This document shows, one piece after another, positions 25,618 to 35,051 of a DNA stretch of 64,000 nt (the first letter of the stretch is position 1; each line of letters begins with the position of its first letter). Position numbers and translations under genes: made by a program. Source of the DNA: Hymenobacter jeongseonensis (GTDB lineage Bacteria; Bacteroidota; Bacteroidia; Cytophagales; Hymenobacteraceae); assembly GCF_015694725.1 (NCBI RefSeq), contig NZ_JADQDQ010000004.1, positions 124,001 to 188,000 on the forward strand. The letters run 5' to 3'. The notes below the pieces were generated by a model. The model saw nothing but the letters and a program-made list of their open reading frames with translations. It was not told the DNA's origin and ran no database searches.

Positions 25618-28600
25618 ATGGAAAATACAATTACTGGTAAAAGGAAGGGCTTGCGATGGTTGCTGCTCGTGCTGGCGTGTTGCCTGGCCGGCTCCGCTGC
25701 GCACGCCCAATCGGGCCCATACGGCAACGAGTGGATAGTACCCAGCCAGCAATACTATAAAGTTCGGGTAGCGCAGGACGGCATCTACCGCATGAATCAA
25801 CAGTACCTCACGCTGGCTGGTCTGGGCAACATCGACCCCAGCCGCCTGCAACTCTGGCGGCGAGGGCGCGAAGTGGCCATGTACCAGGCCGGCACCAGCA
25901 ACGTCTTTGACAGCAATACTTATTTCGAGTTTTACGGCCAGCGCAACGATGGCCAGCTGGACCGCGACCTGTACAAGAACCCCGCCGACCAACCCCACAA
26001 ACTCTATAGTTTTTATAACGATACGGCCGCTTATTTCCTGACTTACCCCGGGGCGGCCGCCCCGGCCGCCAAACGCATGGCCGAGCCAGCTTCGGCCGGT
26101 GGTACCCCTCAGGCTTGGCGCCTAGCTACCAGCCTCAAGCTGGAAACCGAAGCCTTTGGCGACGCGCCCCGCGGGGTGACGTTTCTGCCGTGGGTGGAGC
26201 CGGGCGAGGGCTATTTCTCGCGCCAGCTCAACGGCATCGCCACTACTTCGACTGATACCGTGCTACGGGCCGTGCTGCCCACCGGACCTGCGCCCGAGCC
26301 GAGCCTGGAAATTCGATTGGTGGGGGCCACTTTTGCCAACCACGACGTGGAAGTGCTGGTGCTGAACACCGCCAGCAATACCTACCGCTCGCTGGGCCGT
26401 CTGACGTTTACGGCCTATGGCCAGGCCGGCGCCCGCTATCCGTTGCAGCGCCCTGAAATTGGCCCGAACGGACTCGTAACGGTGCGTCTCTCGGGCAGTA
26501 CCGCCGGCACGGGTACGTCGGCTGATAATTATCGCCGGGCCTTTATCCGCGTGATTGCACCGCAGGCCAACCGCTGGCTGGGACCGCGCCGCCAGCTATT
26601 CTTTGCCAGCGACTCGTTGCTCGGCGGACCGGCCACGTTTGAGGTCGACAGCATTCCGGCGTCGGTGGTAGGATATGATATTCATGACCCTTGGAACGTG
26701 CAGCGCGTAGCACCTACCACGGCCCAAACATTGGGGCCACTTGGGCGCCGTTTCGTCTTTCCGAATGCTACGGCTGCCCAGTCGCGTAGGCTGCTGTTCG
26801 CCGACATGCAGCGGCCCTTTGTGCCGCTAGCAGCTCGGCCGGTGCGCTTCCGAGCTATCAACCAAGCCGCCGTCAATTTTGCTATTGTTTCGCACCAACA
26901 GCTTTACAAATCTGCGCTGGATGGCACCACTCCGGTGACCAATGCGGCGCTGGAGTATGCCAAATACCGCGCCTCCACGGCCGGCGGTGGCTATGATACG
27001 CTGTTGATTACCATGGCACAGCTGTATGACCAGTTTCATTACGGCGAACGGTCGTGGCTGGCTTTGCGGCACTTTGGTCTCTGGTTGGCTGATGGCGCGC
27101 CCAACAACCCCGAACGTTACTTGCTGCTCTTGGGCAAAGGCATTGTGCCTTCTGAACCCTTGATTGGCGGCAGTAGCCGCTTCGAAACCTTGACTCGCAC
27201 CACGGCCCGCGGCACCGGGGAGCGGGGCGTGGACTTGGTGCCCACCAGCTCGCGGGCAGTGTCGGACAACATGATAACGGCCAACTTTCAGGCCGATGAT
27301 TTCGTGCCCAAGCTGCGCACGGGGCGTCTCACCGTTACCACGCCCCAGCAAATCATGAATTATCTGGGTAAGGTGCGTACCCACGACGCGCTGGGCCCGG
27401 AGCCTTGGCGCAAAAATGTGCTGCACCTCATCGGCGGCTACACGCCCGCTGAAACCGCCGATTTCCGGGAAGTAATGGACCGAAACAAGGCGCGCGTTGA
27501 GCGGCCCTTTTTTGGCGGCGAAGTAAGCACGGAGACGCGCTTGACTCCGGTTGGCTTGCCCGAAAACATCAACATTTCGTCCTACATCAACTCGGGCATT
27601 TCCCTTATGACCTACTTTGGTCACGGGTCCAATAACACCTTCGCCCTCAACTTCGGCGTGCCTTCCGACCCAACCAAAAACTATAATAACCCCGGTAAGT
27701 ACCCCTTCTTTTACCTGAACGGGTGTGCTGCAAACCACACATTCACGGTGGCCTCTACCATCGTTGAGGACTGGTTGTTTGCGAGCCAAAAGGGCGCACT
27801 GGGGTCTTTAGGGGAGTATGGATTCAGCTACGCCGACCACTTGGAGGTTTCCATTGACACGGTGTATAAGCTGATGTTTAACAACCCCGAGTTTTATGGC
27901 AAGCCCATAACGGCGGTTTATGCCGAGGCAGTGCGGCGGCTGCAGAACAAGGGTATTTTCAGCAACGATGTGGGCATCGAGCAGCTGCTGGCCACGGGCT
28001 GGCAGGGCGACCCAACCTTGTCGCTGTTCGCCCCCGAACAGCCGGATTTCATCGCTAGCTCGGCTTCGTTATCCATTACGCCGGTTTCAGGGCAAGAGCC
28101 CGTGCGGGCTTCCTCGGCTGAATTCGTGCTGAACGTGGGCGTCTCAAACCCCGGCAAGATTACCTTCGACTCCTTGGAAATTAAAGTCACCCGGACCTAC
28201 GATTCGGGGCGTGCGCCGCTGGAATATTCCATTTTCACGCGCCGCCAAGCTTGGCGGCGCGACACCACCTACGCCCTGACCTTGCAAAACTCGCTGGCCG
28301 AAGCCGGCGTCAGCACGTTCCGGGTGGAGCTGGACCCCAACAACCGCGTGGCCGAGCTGAGCGAAACCAACAACACGGCCCAGATTGATTTTACCTTCCT
28401 GCAAGGAGGCCTGGCCGTGGTGAGCCCGCCCAACTTCGCTATTGTAAACTCGACAACACCCAAACTAGTCGTGCAAAGCAACGACCGCAACGGAGTGCAG
28501 CGCGGCTACGAGTTCGAACTGGATACCGTGCCCACTTTCACCAGCCCCATCGTGCTGCGCTCGCCGGTTATCACGGCAGGGGTATTGGCCGAATGGGAGC

Positions 28601-30828
28601 CGGTGTTGCCCGCCGTGGCCCCCCGCGACAGCGTGGTTTGGTACTGGCGGGCCCGCTTCCAATCGCCGGGTGTGGGCGAAGACGGGAGTTGGGTTGCGTC
28701 CTCGTTCCGGGTGATTCCCTCCAGCCCCGGCGGCTGGTCGCAAAGCCACTACGGGCAGCTGCAGGCCACCACCCGCACCGGGGTCGACGTAAGCGCCCCG
28801 GCTGGTGAGTGGACGTTCAAATCGGGCAGTGTGCCGCTGCGCCTGCGCACCCGCGGCGGTGGGCTGCCGCGCAGCTCGCCCCTGTTCGCGACGGTGAGCG
28901 GAGCCGGTATCTACTTGCAATCCACGGGCGTCCAGCAACCCGTTACGGGGTGCGGCGTGCGCTCACCCAACTTTTTGCTGGCCGTGTTTGCGCCCGGCAC
29001 TCTGGAGCCAGTGGCCATGCCCGCCAATTTTCAGACCTGCGGTACGGCGCCTAATAACTTCTATTACTTCTCGGCCAGTGACCCCGTGGCCCCGCAGGTG
29101 CTGGACACGATGGACAACCTGAACAACAGCACCGTGCGGCAGCAGCAGCTGGCGAGCTTCCTGGCGGCCATTCCGAACGGTTCCTACGTGGCGCTGGTGT
29201 CGGCCAACCGGGTGCGTTATTCCCGGCTGCCGGCTTCGCTCAAAGCGTCGCTGCAAGCCTTGCTGGGCTCGCAGCTCATCACCCAGCTGGCCGATGGCGA
29301 CCCGCTCGCCGTGGTCGGCCAGAAACTCACGGCCACTACCGGCCGGTTGATTCGCGAAGTTGGTCCGGACCGTTCCCTGACCATTGCCGGCGGCAGCCAG
29401 ACCATTGAACTGCGTGATAACCTCCAACAAAGCACGACGGCGGGCCTCGTTGTATCGCCCCGTATTGGCCCGGCCAAGGAATGGCTGAATCTGTATTCCA
29501 CCATTCAAACGCTAACGCCCAGCGGGTACCACAAACTGAGCGTGGTTGCCATTGACGAGCAAGGAGCCGAACGGGTGGTATTGCCCGCGGTTACCTCATC
29601 GGTGCAGCCTCTAACGGCTGTTTCAGCAGCAGCTTATCCTTACCTGCGCCTGGAACTGGCCTTGGGCGATTCCGTGACGCGGATACCGCCCCAGCTGCGC
29701 CAATGGCTGGTTACCTACCGGGGCATTCCCGAAGGCGTGGTGCGCCGCGACTTGGTGCCGGTAGCCAGCTACGCGCCGGCCACCCTGGCCGAGCAGGCGA
29801 AAAATGGGACGGTGAGCTTCCCCGTCAAGTTCCAGAACGTGTCGGAGGAAGCGTTTCTGGCGCCACTCAAAGCCCAGGTCCGCTTGCGGAATACCGTGAC
29901 CAACGCCGTGGAAAAAACCATTGAGGTGACCTTCCCCGGCGCGTTGGCGCCCGGCGCGATAGCCACCATCAACGTGGAGTTCGATGTGCGGGGAATATTT
30001 GGCTCCCTGGCTTTTGAAGTATTCGTCAATCCCCGCATCCAGCCCGAGCAGGTGTATTCCAACAACGAGCTGCTGCTGGAGCCCTTCAACATTGACGACA
30101 ACAACGTGGCCCCCACGCTGGATGTGGCCTTCGACGGCCGCCACATTCTCAACGGCGAGTTGGTGTCGCCCTCGCCGGTAATCAACATTGAGCTGAGCGA
30201 CGAAGACAAGCTAAACCCCATCACCGACCGCACGGTGTTCACGGTAACCTTGCAAAAACCCGGTTCGAGCATGCCCACGCTGGTGGACCTGAACGGTCCG
30301 GAAATCAACTTTAGCGTTTCGGTGAGCGAAGGCAGCGTGGCCAAGCTGGAATACCGCCCCGGCATGGGCGCGCCCCTGGCCGATGGCGTATACACGCTGC
30401 GGGTGCAAGGGCGCGACCCCGGCAACGCCAGCGCCGGCAGCCAGGAGTTTCAGGTGAAGTTTGAGGTCGTGAATGCCTCCAAAATCACGAACGTTTACCC
30501 GTATCCCAACCCGGTTGTCAGCAAGGCGCGCTTTGTGTTCACGGTGACGGGCCAGGAGCTGCCCCGCAACATGAAAATCCAGATTATGACCATCACCGGC
30601 CGGGTGGTGCGCGAGATTTTCATGAGCGAGCTAGGCCCGCTGCACATCGGCAACAACATCACCGACTTTGCCTGGGACGGCACCGATTCCTTCGGCGACC
30701 GGCTGGCCAACGGCACCTATCTCTACCGCGTGTCGCTCGACGACCCCAGCGGCCAGTTTGGCCGCCGCAACACCGCCGGCGACACCGCCTTCAAGAATGA
30801 TTGGGGCAAGCTGGTGCTGATGCGATAA
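25618..30828 (+). CDS. porU: type IX secretion system sortase PorU
   Basis: 1736 residues with an N-terminal signal peptide ending at AHAQ. PorU cleaves the C-terminal signal of T9SS cargo and attaches the protein to the surface. The C25 (gingipain-like) peptidase domain lies in the middle. The predicted catalytic pair is His669 in TYFGHGSNN and Cys703 in FFYLNGCAANHTF, spaced much as in gingipains. Long beta-sandwich regions follow (CARDB-like GVSNPGKITFDSLEIKVT). The C-terminus has a FlgD-like/T9SS-type domain beginning NVYPYPNPVVSKARF. The length is larger than P. gingivalis PorU but usual for Cytophagales. It follows porV, and a strong terminator follows the stop. Confidence 0.93.
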   Translation: MENTITGKRKGLRWLLLVLACCLAGSAAHAQSGPYGNEWIVPSQQYYKVRVAQDGIYRMNQQYLTLAGLGNIDPSRLQLWRRGREVAMYQAGTSNVFDSNTYFEFYGQRNDGQLDRDLYKNPADQPHKLYSFYNDTAAYFLTYPGAAAPAAKRMAEPASAGGTPQAWRLATSLKLETEAFGDAPRGVTFLPWVEPGEGYFSRQLNGIATTSTDTVLRAVLPTGPAPEPSLEIRLVGATFANHDVEVLVLNTASNTYRSLGRLTFTAYGQAGARYPLQRPEIGPNGLVTVRLSGSTAGTGTSADNYRRAFIRVIAPQANRWLGPRRQLFFASDSLLGGPATFEVDSIPASVVGYDIHDPWNVQRVAPTTAQTLGPLGRRFVFPNATAAQSRRLLFADMQRPFVPLAARPVRFRAINQAAVNFAIVSHQQLYKSALDGTTPVTNAALEYAKYRASTAGGGYDTLLITMAQLYDQFHYGERSWLALRHFGLWLADGAPNNPERYLLLLGKGIVPSEPLIGGSSRFETLTRTTARGTGERGVDLVPTSSRAVSDNMITANFQADDFVPKLRTGRLTVTTPQQIMNYLGKVRTHDALGPEPWRKNVLHLIGGYTPAETADFREVMDRNKARVERPFFGGEVSTETRLTPVGLPENINISSYINSGISLMTYFGHGSNNTFALNFGVPSDPTKNYNNPGKYPFFYLNGCAANHTFTVASTIVEDWLFASQKGALGSLGEYGFSYADHLEVSIDTVYKLMFNNPEFYGKPITAVYAEAVRRLQNKGIFSNDVGIEQLLATGWQGDPTLSLFAPEQPDFIASSASLSITPVSGQEPVRASSAEFVLNVGVSNPGKITFDSLEIKVTRTYDSGRAPLEYSIFTRRQAWRRDTTYALTLQNSLAEAGVSTFRVELDPNNRVAELSETNNTAQIDFTFLQGGLAVVSPPNFAIVNSTTPKLVVQSNDRNGVQRGYEFELDTVPTFTSPIVLRSPVITAGVLAEWEPVLPAVAPRDSVVWYWRARFQSPGVGEDGSWVASSFRVIPSSPGGWSQSHYGQLQATTRTGVDVSAPAGEWTFKSGSVPLRLRTRGGGLPRSSPLFATVSGAGIYLQSTGVQQPVTGCGVRSPNFLLAVFAPGTLEPVAMPANFQTCGTAPNNFYYFSASDPVAPQVLDTMDNLNNSTVRQQQLASFLAAIPNGSYVALVSANRVRYSRLPASLKASLQALLGSQLITQLADGDPLAVVGQKLTATTGRLIREVGPDRSLTIAGGSQTIELRDNLQQSTTAGLVVSPRIGPAKEWLNLYSTIQTLTPSGYHKLSVVAIDEQGAERVVLPAVTSSVQPLTAVSAAAYPYLRLELALGDSVTRIPPQLRQWLVTYRGIPEGVVRRDLVPVASYAPATLAEQAKNGTVSFPVKFQNVSEEAFLAPLKAQVRLRNTVTNAVEKTIEVTFPGALAPGAIATINVEFDVRGIFGSLAFEVFVNPRIQPEQVYSNNELLLEPFNIDDNNVAPTLDVAFDGRHILNGELVSPSPVINIELSDEDKLNPITDRTVFTVTLQKPGSSMPTLVDLNGPEINFSVSVSEGSVAKLEYRPGMGAPLADGVYTLRVQGRDPGNASAGSQEFQVKFEVVNASKITNVYPYPNPVVSKARFVFTVTGQELPRNMKIQIMTITGRVVREIFMSELGPLHIGNNITDFAWDGTDSFGDRLANGTYLYRVSLDDPSGQFGRRNTAGDTAFKNDWGKLVLMR
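28238..28261. repeat. perfect 24-bp palindrome inside porU
   Basis: CGCGCCGCCAAG is followed directly by its own reverse complement CTTGGCGGCGCG. It encodes RRQAWRR within the porU frame. It may be coincidence in GC-rich coding DNA, or an inserted recognition site. Confidence 0.85.
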
Positions 30829-30840
30829 ATCAACTCGCAT

Positions 30841-30884
30841 GAAAACAGAGAAGGCAGCCTCAACGGGCTGCCTTCTCTGTTTTC
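30841..30884. terminator. bidirectional terminator after porU and folA
   Basis: Arms of 19 bp at 30841-30859 and 30866-30884 are fully complementary around the loop TCAACG. The stem ends in AAAA/TTTT, giving a T-run on both strands. It lies between the converging porU and folA genes. Confidence 0.9.
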
Positions 30885-30905
30885 GCTATTCGTGCAGGCG
30901 GCCAG

Positions 30906-31394
30906 CTAGCGCCGCCGCAGGGTTACGAAGCTGAAGGCATAGGCGTGTTGCTCATCCGCCTCGTGCCGCTCGCGGGTTTCTTCGCGCCAGTCGCTGGACG
31001 GCAAAGGTGGAAAACCCGCGTCGCCCTCGAAGTTGTGATGCACTTCGGTGAGGTAGATGACATCGGCGGCGGGAAGGGCCTGCCGGTAAATTTCACCCCC
31101 GCCAATGACACAGACCTCCTCGTCTAACTCGCGGGCTCGGGCCAATGCGGCCGGTACCGACGCCGCCGTTTCGCAGCCGGGGGCTGCCCAATCGGCTTGG
31201 CGGGTCACCACAATGTTGGTCCGCTTGGGCAGGGCCCGGCCCAGGCTGTCGTAGGTGCGGCGCCCCATAATGACCGGATGGCCCAGCGTGAGCCGCTTGA
31301 AGTGCTGAAGGTCGGCGGGCAGGCGTCCCCAGGGCAATGCCCCATTCGACCCGATAACGCCATTTTCGGCCACCGCCACAACAAAAGAAACCAT
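30906..31394 (-). CDS. folA: dihydrofolate reductase
   Basis: 162 residues, typical of bacterial DHFR, which reduces dihydrofolate with NADPH. Landmarks are MVSFVVAVAENGVIGSNGAL with the Met20-loop region, LPADLQHFKRLTLGHPVIMG with the active-site acid Asp, RRTYDSLG, and EVCVIGGGEIYRQALP. It lies about 47 bp upstream of fmt in the opposite reading sense of porU and is on the same strand as fmt, although fmt lies on its far side and is transcribed toward folA. One-carbon supply links the two: fmt uses formyl-tetrahydrofolate. Confidence 0.95.
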   Translation of the reverse strand: MVSFVVAVAENGVIGSNGALPWGRLPADLQHFKRLTLGHPVIMGRRTYDSLGRALPKRTNIVVTRQADWAAPGCETAASVPAALARARELDEEVCVIGGGEIYRQALPAADVIYLTEVHHNFEGDAGFPPLPSSDWREETRERHEADEQHAYAFSFVTLRRR

Positions 31395-31440
31395 AGAAGA
31401 TATCAGTTTTAAGAAATGAGGAATGAACTGCCGTGCCGCA

Positions 31441-32376
31441 TCAAGCAGGCAACTTGAAGCCGAGCAACAGCTCTTTTATGGGCAGGCGTTTTTTGCCTTC
31501 CAGTTGCACATCGAGCAGGTCGAGCCAGCCATCGGCGGCCGCTACGCGCAAGTAGTGCTTGCCGTCGGAGGCCCAGGTGCCGGGAGCGGGGAGGGGCTCG
31601 GCGGCGGTTTCGGGCAGGAGAGTTTGGGCGCGGAAAATCTTCAAGGTGCGGCCGTCGGGCAAAGTGGCGAAGGCCGTGGGAATGGGGGAGAGGCCGCGCA
31701 CCCAGTTCACCAACTCGGCGGCGGGGCGGTTGAACTCGAGCCGGCCGGTTTCCTTCTGAATTTTGGGGGCCGAACGCAAGTCCTCGCGGTGCTGCTGCGG
31801 GGTGCTGGGCGCCGTGCCCGCCGCAATGGCTTCTACCGACCGCCGGGCCAACGCCGCTCCGGCCATTTTAAGTTTGTCGTAGAGGCTGCCAAAATCGTCA
31901 CTGGACGCAATGGGCAGCCGGTCCTGCAAAATCAGGTCGCCGGTGTCAATCTCATGGCGCAGAAAAAAGGAGGTGACGCCCGTTTCGGTGTCGCCATGCA
32001 TCAGCGCCCAGTTGATGGGTGCCGCGCCGCGGTACTGCGGCAGCAGCGAGGCATGAATGTTAATGGAGCCCAGCCGGGGCATGTTCCACACGGCTTCGGG
32101 CAGCATTCGAAAAGCTACCACAACTTGCAAATCGGCCTCAAAAGCGCGCAACTCGGCCTGAAACTCGGGTGATTTCAGGTTGATGGGCTGCAATACCGGC
32201 AAGCCGTGCGCCTCGGCCGCCACCTTCACGGCAGAAGCTTGCAGTTGGCGGCCCCGGCCAGCCGGCCGGTCGGGCGCCGTCACCACGGCCACCACGGTGC
32301 CACCGGGCCAGGCCAGCAGGCTTTCCAGGGTGGGCACGGCAAAATCGGGCGTGCCCATGAAAACGATTTTCAGCAT
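31441..32376 (-). CDS. fmt: methionyl-tRNA formyltransferase
   Basis: 311 residues, the usual size. It transfers a formyl group from 10-formyl-THF to Met-tRNAi for translation initiation. The N-terminus IVFMGTPDFAVPTLESLL and the central SLLPQYRGAAPINWAL are standard. The catalytic Asn and His are in NIHASLLP and the catalytic Asp in EIDTGDLI. The C-terminal OB-like domain covers about 205-311. folA lies 46 bp downstream on the same strand, so fmt-folA is a probable operon. Confidence 0.96.
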   Translation of the reverse strand: MLKIVFMGTPDFAVPTLESLLAWPGGTVVAVVTAPDRPAGRGRQLQASAVKVAAEAHGLPVLQPINLKSPEFQAELRAFEADLQVVVAFRMLPEAVWNMPRLGSINIHASLLPQYRGAAPINWALMHGDTETGVTSFFLRHEIDTGDLILQDRLPIASSDDFGSLYDKLKMAGAALARRSVEAIAAGTAPSTPQQHREDLRSAPKIQKETGRLEFNRPAAELVNWVRGLSPIPTAFATLPDGRTLKIFRAQTLLPETAAEPLPAPGTWASDGKHYLRVAAADGWLDLLDVQLEGKKRLPIKELLLGFKLPA

Positions 32377-32436
32377 GTGAAATGTAATAGTAAAACTTGC
32401 GCAAAACGGAAATGAAGTCCCGCCAACTACCCGTCG

Positions 32437-33690
32437 TTACCGCTCCGGGTACAGCAGGTATTTGCTGCGGAGGGTTTTGAATTTGCCCAAGCCCGGTTGC
32501 CACGAAGCCCGAATTTCGGCTTCGCTTTTGCCGGCAATGATTTGCTCACGCAACGTTCGGGTGCCAGTCAGTTGCTCAAAGTACTTACCAAAGAAGTTGG
32601 CTTTGTCGCTGCTCTGCTGGTAAAAATCGAGCAGGTATTTGAGCACCAGGCCCGACGATTCGCGGGTGGGCGCATCGGCTAGGTTCAGGCCGTAGCAGCG
32701 CTGGCCGTTGAGGGGCGGGGTGGGCGAGCCCGCGTTGGGTTTGGGCGTGAAAGAAAACGGCCGCGTGGCCGGCTGCGACGGGCTGCCGATGACTTCAAAC
32801 GGCGTGCTGGTGCCCCGGCCCACGCTCACGTTGGTGCCCTCGAACAGGCAGATGCTCGGGTACAGGGCCACGGCTTGGTCGGTGGGCAGGTTGGGCGAGG
32901 GGCGCACCGGCAGGTGGTATTTGGTGGCGTGTGTGTACCCCTTGGCCATGGGCACCACGGTGAGCTGGCAGCGCTGGCCGCCGGCCAGCCACTTTTCGCC
33001 GTTCAGCATCTGGGCCAGCTCGCCCACCGTCAGGCCGTGGGCAATGGGCAAGGGGTCGAGGCCAACGAAGGACTTGTGGGCGGGCTCCAAAACGGGGCCG
33101 TCCACCAGGTCACCGTTGGGATTGGGGCGGTCAAGTACCACCACCTGTTTGTTGAGCTCGGCCGCGGCTTCCATCACGTAATGCAGCGTGCTGATGAACG
33201 TATAGAAGCGCGCGCCCACGTCCTGAATGTCAAAGACCAGCACGTCTACATCGGCCAGCATTTCCGGCGTCGGCTTTTTGGTTTTGCCATACACCGACCG
33301 GACGACCACGCCGCTGCGCGCATCGCGCCCGTCCTTGATGGTCGCGCCGTCGGCCTCCTCGCCCCGGAAGCCGTGCTCAGGCGCAAAAATGGCCGTTACG
33401 TTCACCCCCCGGGCCCGCAGCGTATCCACCAGAAAAGCGTTGCCGACCCGCGAGGTTTGGTTGATGACGAGGCAGACCCGTTTGTTCTTCAACAGCGGCA
33501 GGTACTGCTCTAGGCGTGCGGCGCCTACGGTGATGGGGTCGGCTGGAGATGTAGCCGCTGGGATACCAGCTGGGGTTGGGGCTATCGGCGGGCTGCTTTC
33601 GCCGACGGGTGAGGAAGTGGGCGGCGAAGGGCTGCAGGTGGGCAGGGCCAGCAGCATTGAGAAGGTGATTTTTGCGGAAATTCCGAGCAT
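32437..33690 (-). CDS. DUF1343 exo-beta-N-acetylmuramidase NamZ-like lipoprotein
   Basis: 417 residues from ATG 33690. The frame stays open for 273 codons further upstream, but that part is antisense to the permease gene and is not protein-like. The N-terminus MLGISAKITFSMLLALPTC has a plausible lipobox ending in Cys19. The DUF1343 core shows KRVCLVINQTSRVG, IFAPEHGFRGEEADG, VFDIQDVGARFYTF and RPNPNGDLVDGPVLEP. Members such as NamZ remove N-acetylmuramic acid from peptidoglycan fragments, so a role in cell-wall recycling is likely. fmt follows 60 bp downstream on the same strand. Confidence 0.87.
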   Translation of the reverse strand: MLGISAKITFSMLLALPTCSPSPPTSSPVGESSPPIAPTPAGIPAATSPADPITVGAARLEQYLPLLKNKRVCLVINQTSRVGNAFLVDTLRARGVNVTAIFAPEHGFRGEEADGATIKDGRDARSGVVVRSVYGKTKKPTPEMLADVDVLVFDIQDVGARFYTFISTLHYVMEAAAELNKQVVVLDRPNPNGDLVDGPVLEPAHKSFVGLDPLPIAHGLTVGELAQMLNGEKWLAGGQRCQLTVVPMAKGYTHATKYHLPVRPSPNLPTDQAVALYPSICLFEGTNVSVGRGTSTPFEVIGSPSQPATRPFSFTPKPNAGSPTPPLNGQRCYGLNLADAPTRESSGLVLKYLLDFYQQSSDKANFFGKYFEQLTGTRTLREQIIAGKSEAEIRASWQPGLGKFKTLRSKYLLYPER

Positions 33691-33798
33691 AAACGGGAAG
33701 GGAAGGGCTAAAAATACGGTGCTGCTTGGCGCAGTCCGGCAGATGTTGGGCCACAACGCGCCCAATACCGGTTGGAAACGTAGCTTTACGGTCACATA

Positions 33799-35022
33799 AT
33801 GAACGTCGCCCGCTACATTTCGCACAAAATCGATGGAGGAGCCAATTCCGGCTCGTTCACTTCGTCGGTTACAAAAATAGCCATCATCAGCATTGCCATG
33901 GGCTTGGCGGTGATGATTGTGTCGTTTGCCATTTTGCAGGGGTTCCGCAACGAGATTCAGAACAAGATTTTCTCGTTTGGCGCGCACCTGCAAATCTCGC
34001 GCTACGATACCAACAATTCGCTGGAAGTGGCGCCCATTGCCGGGCCGCGTTTGGTGCAGGACCTGCGGCAGTTTCCGCAGGTGAAATCCACGCATCCCTT
34101 CGCCGTGAAAACGGCCATCATCAAAACCAAAGACGAGGTGCTGGGCGTGGTGCTGAAAGGCATCGCCGAAACCGACGCGCCCTCGCCCATGCGCGAGAAC
34201 CTGCAGAGCGGCAAGTTTCTGACCTTTCCGGATTCGGCGGCCAGCGACGACGTGCTGATTTCGCGCAAAGTGGCCGACAAGCTCCGGCTGGTGGTGGGCG
34301 ATAAAGCCCTGTTTTACTTTATTCAGAACCCGCCGCGCATCCGGCAATTTCGGGTGAGCGGAATTTACTCCACCGGGCTCGACGAGTTCGATGAGGTGTA
34401 CGTCATCGGCGACTTGCGGCAAATCCGCGACCTGAACTCGCCGGCCTGGGCCGACTCCTTGGTAGGAGGCATGGAGGTGGTGCTGAAAGATTTTGCCGTT
34501 CTGGACCAAACCGCCGACAATTTCTACGAGCAGCTGCCGTACGACCTCAAAATCGACAAAATCACGGACCAGTACGCGCAGCTATTCGATTGGCTGCAGT
34601 TGCTCAACCGCAACGTTATTATTTTCCTGCTGCTGATAATTTTCGTGGCCACGTTCAACATGGTGGCCACCATTTTCATCATGATTCTGGAGCGCACCAA
34701 TATGATTGGCATTCTGAAAGCGCTGGGTGCCACCGACAACCAGATTCGGCAGATGTTCTTCTTCCGCGGGCTTTCGCTCACGGTGCGTGGCATGCTCATC
34801 GGCAACGTCATCGCCGTGGGATTTTGCGCCGTGCAGTACTATTTCCACGTGATTCCGCTCGACCCGGAGAACTACTACATGGACCGCGTGCCCATTTCCT
34901 GGGACCCGCGCATGCTCATCGTGCTCAACCTCGCCACGTTCGCCGCGTCGTTGCTGGCCGTGCTGATTCCTACCTACCTCATTGCCCGCATTAAGCCGGT
35001 GGTAGCCATCAAGTTCGACTAG
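33799..35022 (+). CDS. LolC/LolE-type ABC transporter permease (FtsX superfamily)
   Basis: 407 residues. One N-terminal TM (about 25-48) is followed by a periplasmic domain of about 220 residues, then three C-terminal TMs (about 272-300, 315-345, 370-395). This is the layout of LolC/E and MacB-FtsX permeases. Typical motifs are ISHKIDGGANSGSFTSSVTK near the N-terminus and ERTNMIGILKALGATDNQIR in the coupling region. The ATPase gene is not adjacent. It probably takes part in lipoprotein release or cell-envelope export. It is divergent from the NamZ-like gene. Confidence 0.86.
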   Translation: MNVARYISHKIDGGANSGSFTSSVTKIAIISIAMGLAVMIVSFAILQGFRNEIQNKIFSFGAHLQISRYDTNNSLEVAPIAGPRLVQDLRQFPQVKSTHPFAVKTAIIKTKDEVLGVVLKGIAETDAPSPMRENLQSGKFLTFPDSAASDDVLISRKVADKLRLVVGDKALFYFIQNPPRIRQFRVSGIYSTGLDEFDEVYVIGDLRQIRDLNSPAWADSLVGGMEVVLKDFAVLDQTADNFYEQLPYDLKIDKITDQYAQLFDWLQLLNRNVIIFLLLIIFVATFNMVATIFIMILERTNMIGILKALGATDNQIRQMFFFRGLSLTVRGMLIGNVIAVGFCAVQYYFHVIPLDPENYYMDRVPISWDPRMLIVLNLATFAASLLAVLIPTYLIARIKPVVAIKFD

Positions 35023-35051
35023 CCAGGTAGGCCGTGTTGGCAGGCCACTTA

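Noticed and set aside
33691..34509. 273-codon N-terminal extension of the DUF1343 gene
   Set aside because: Antisense to the LolC/E-type permease gene. The ATG at 33690 gives a lipoprotein signal and the normal DUF1343 length.
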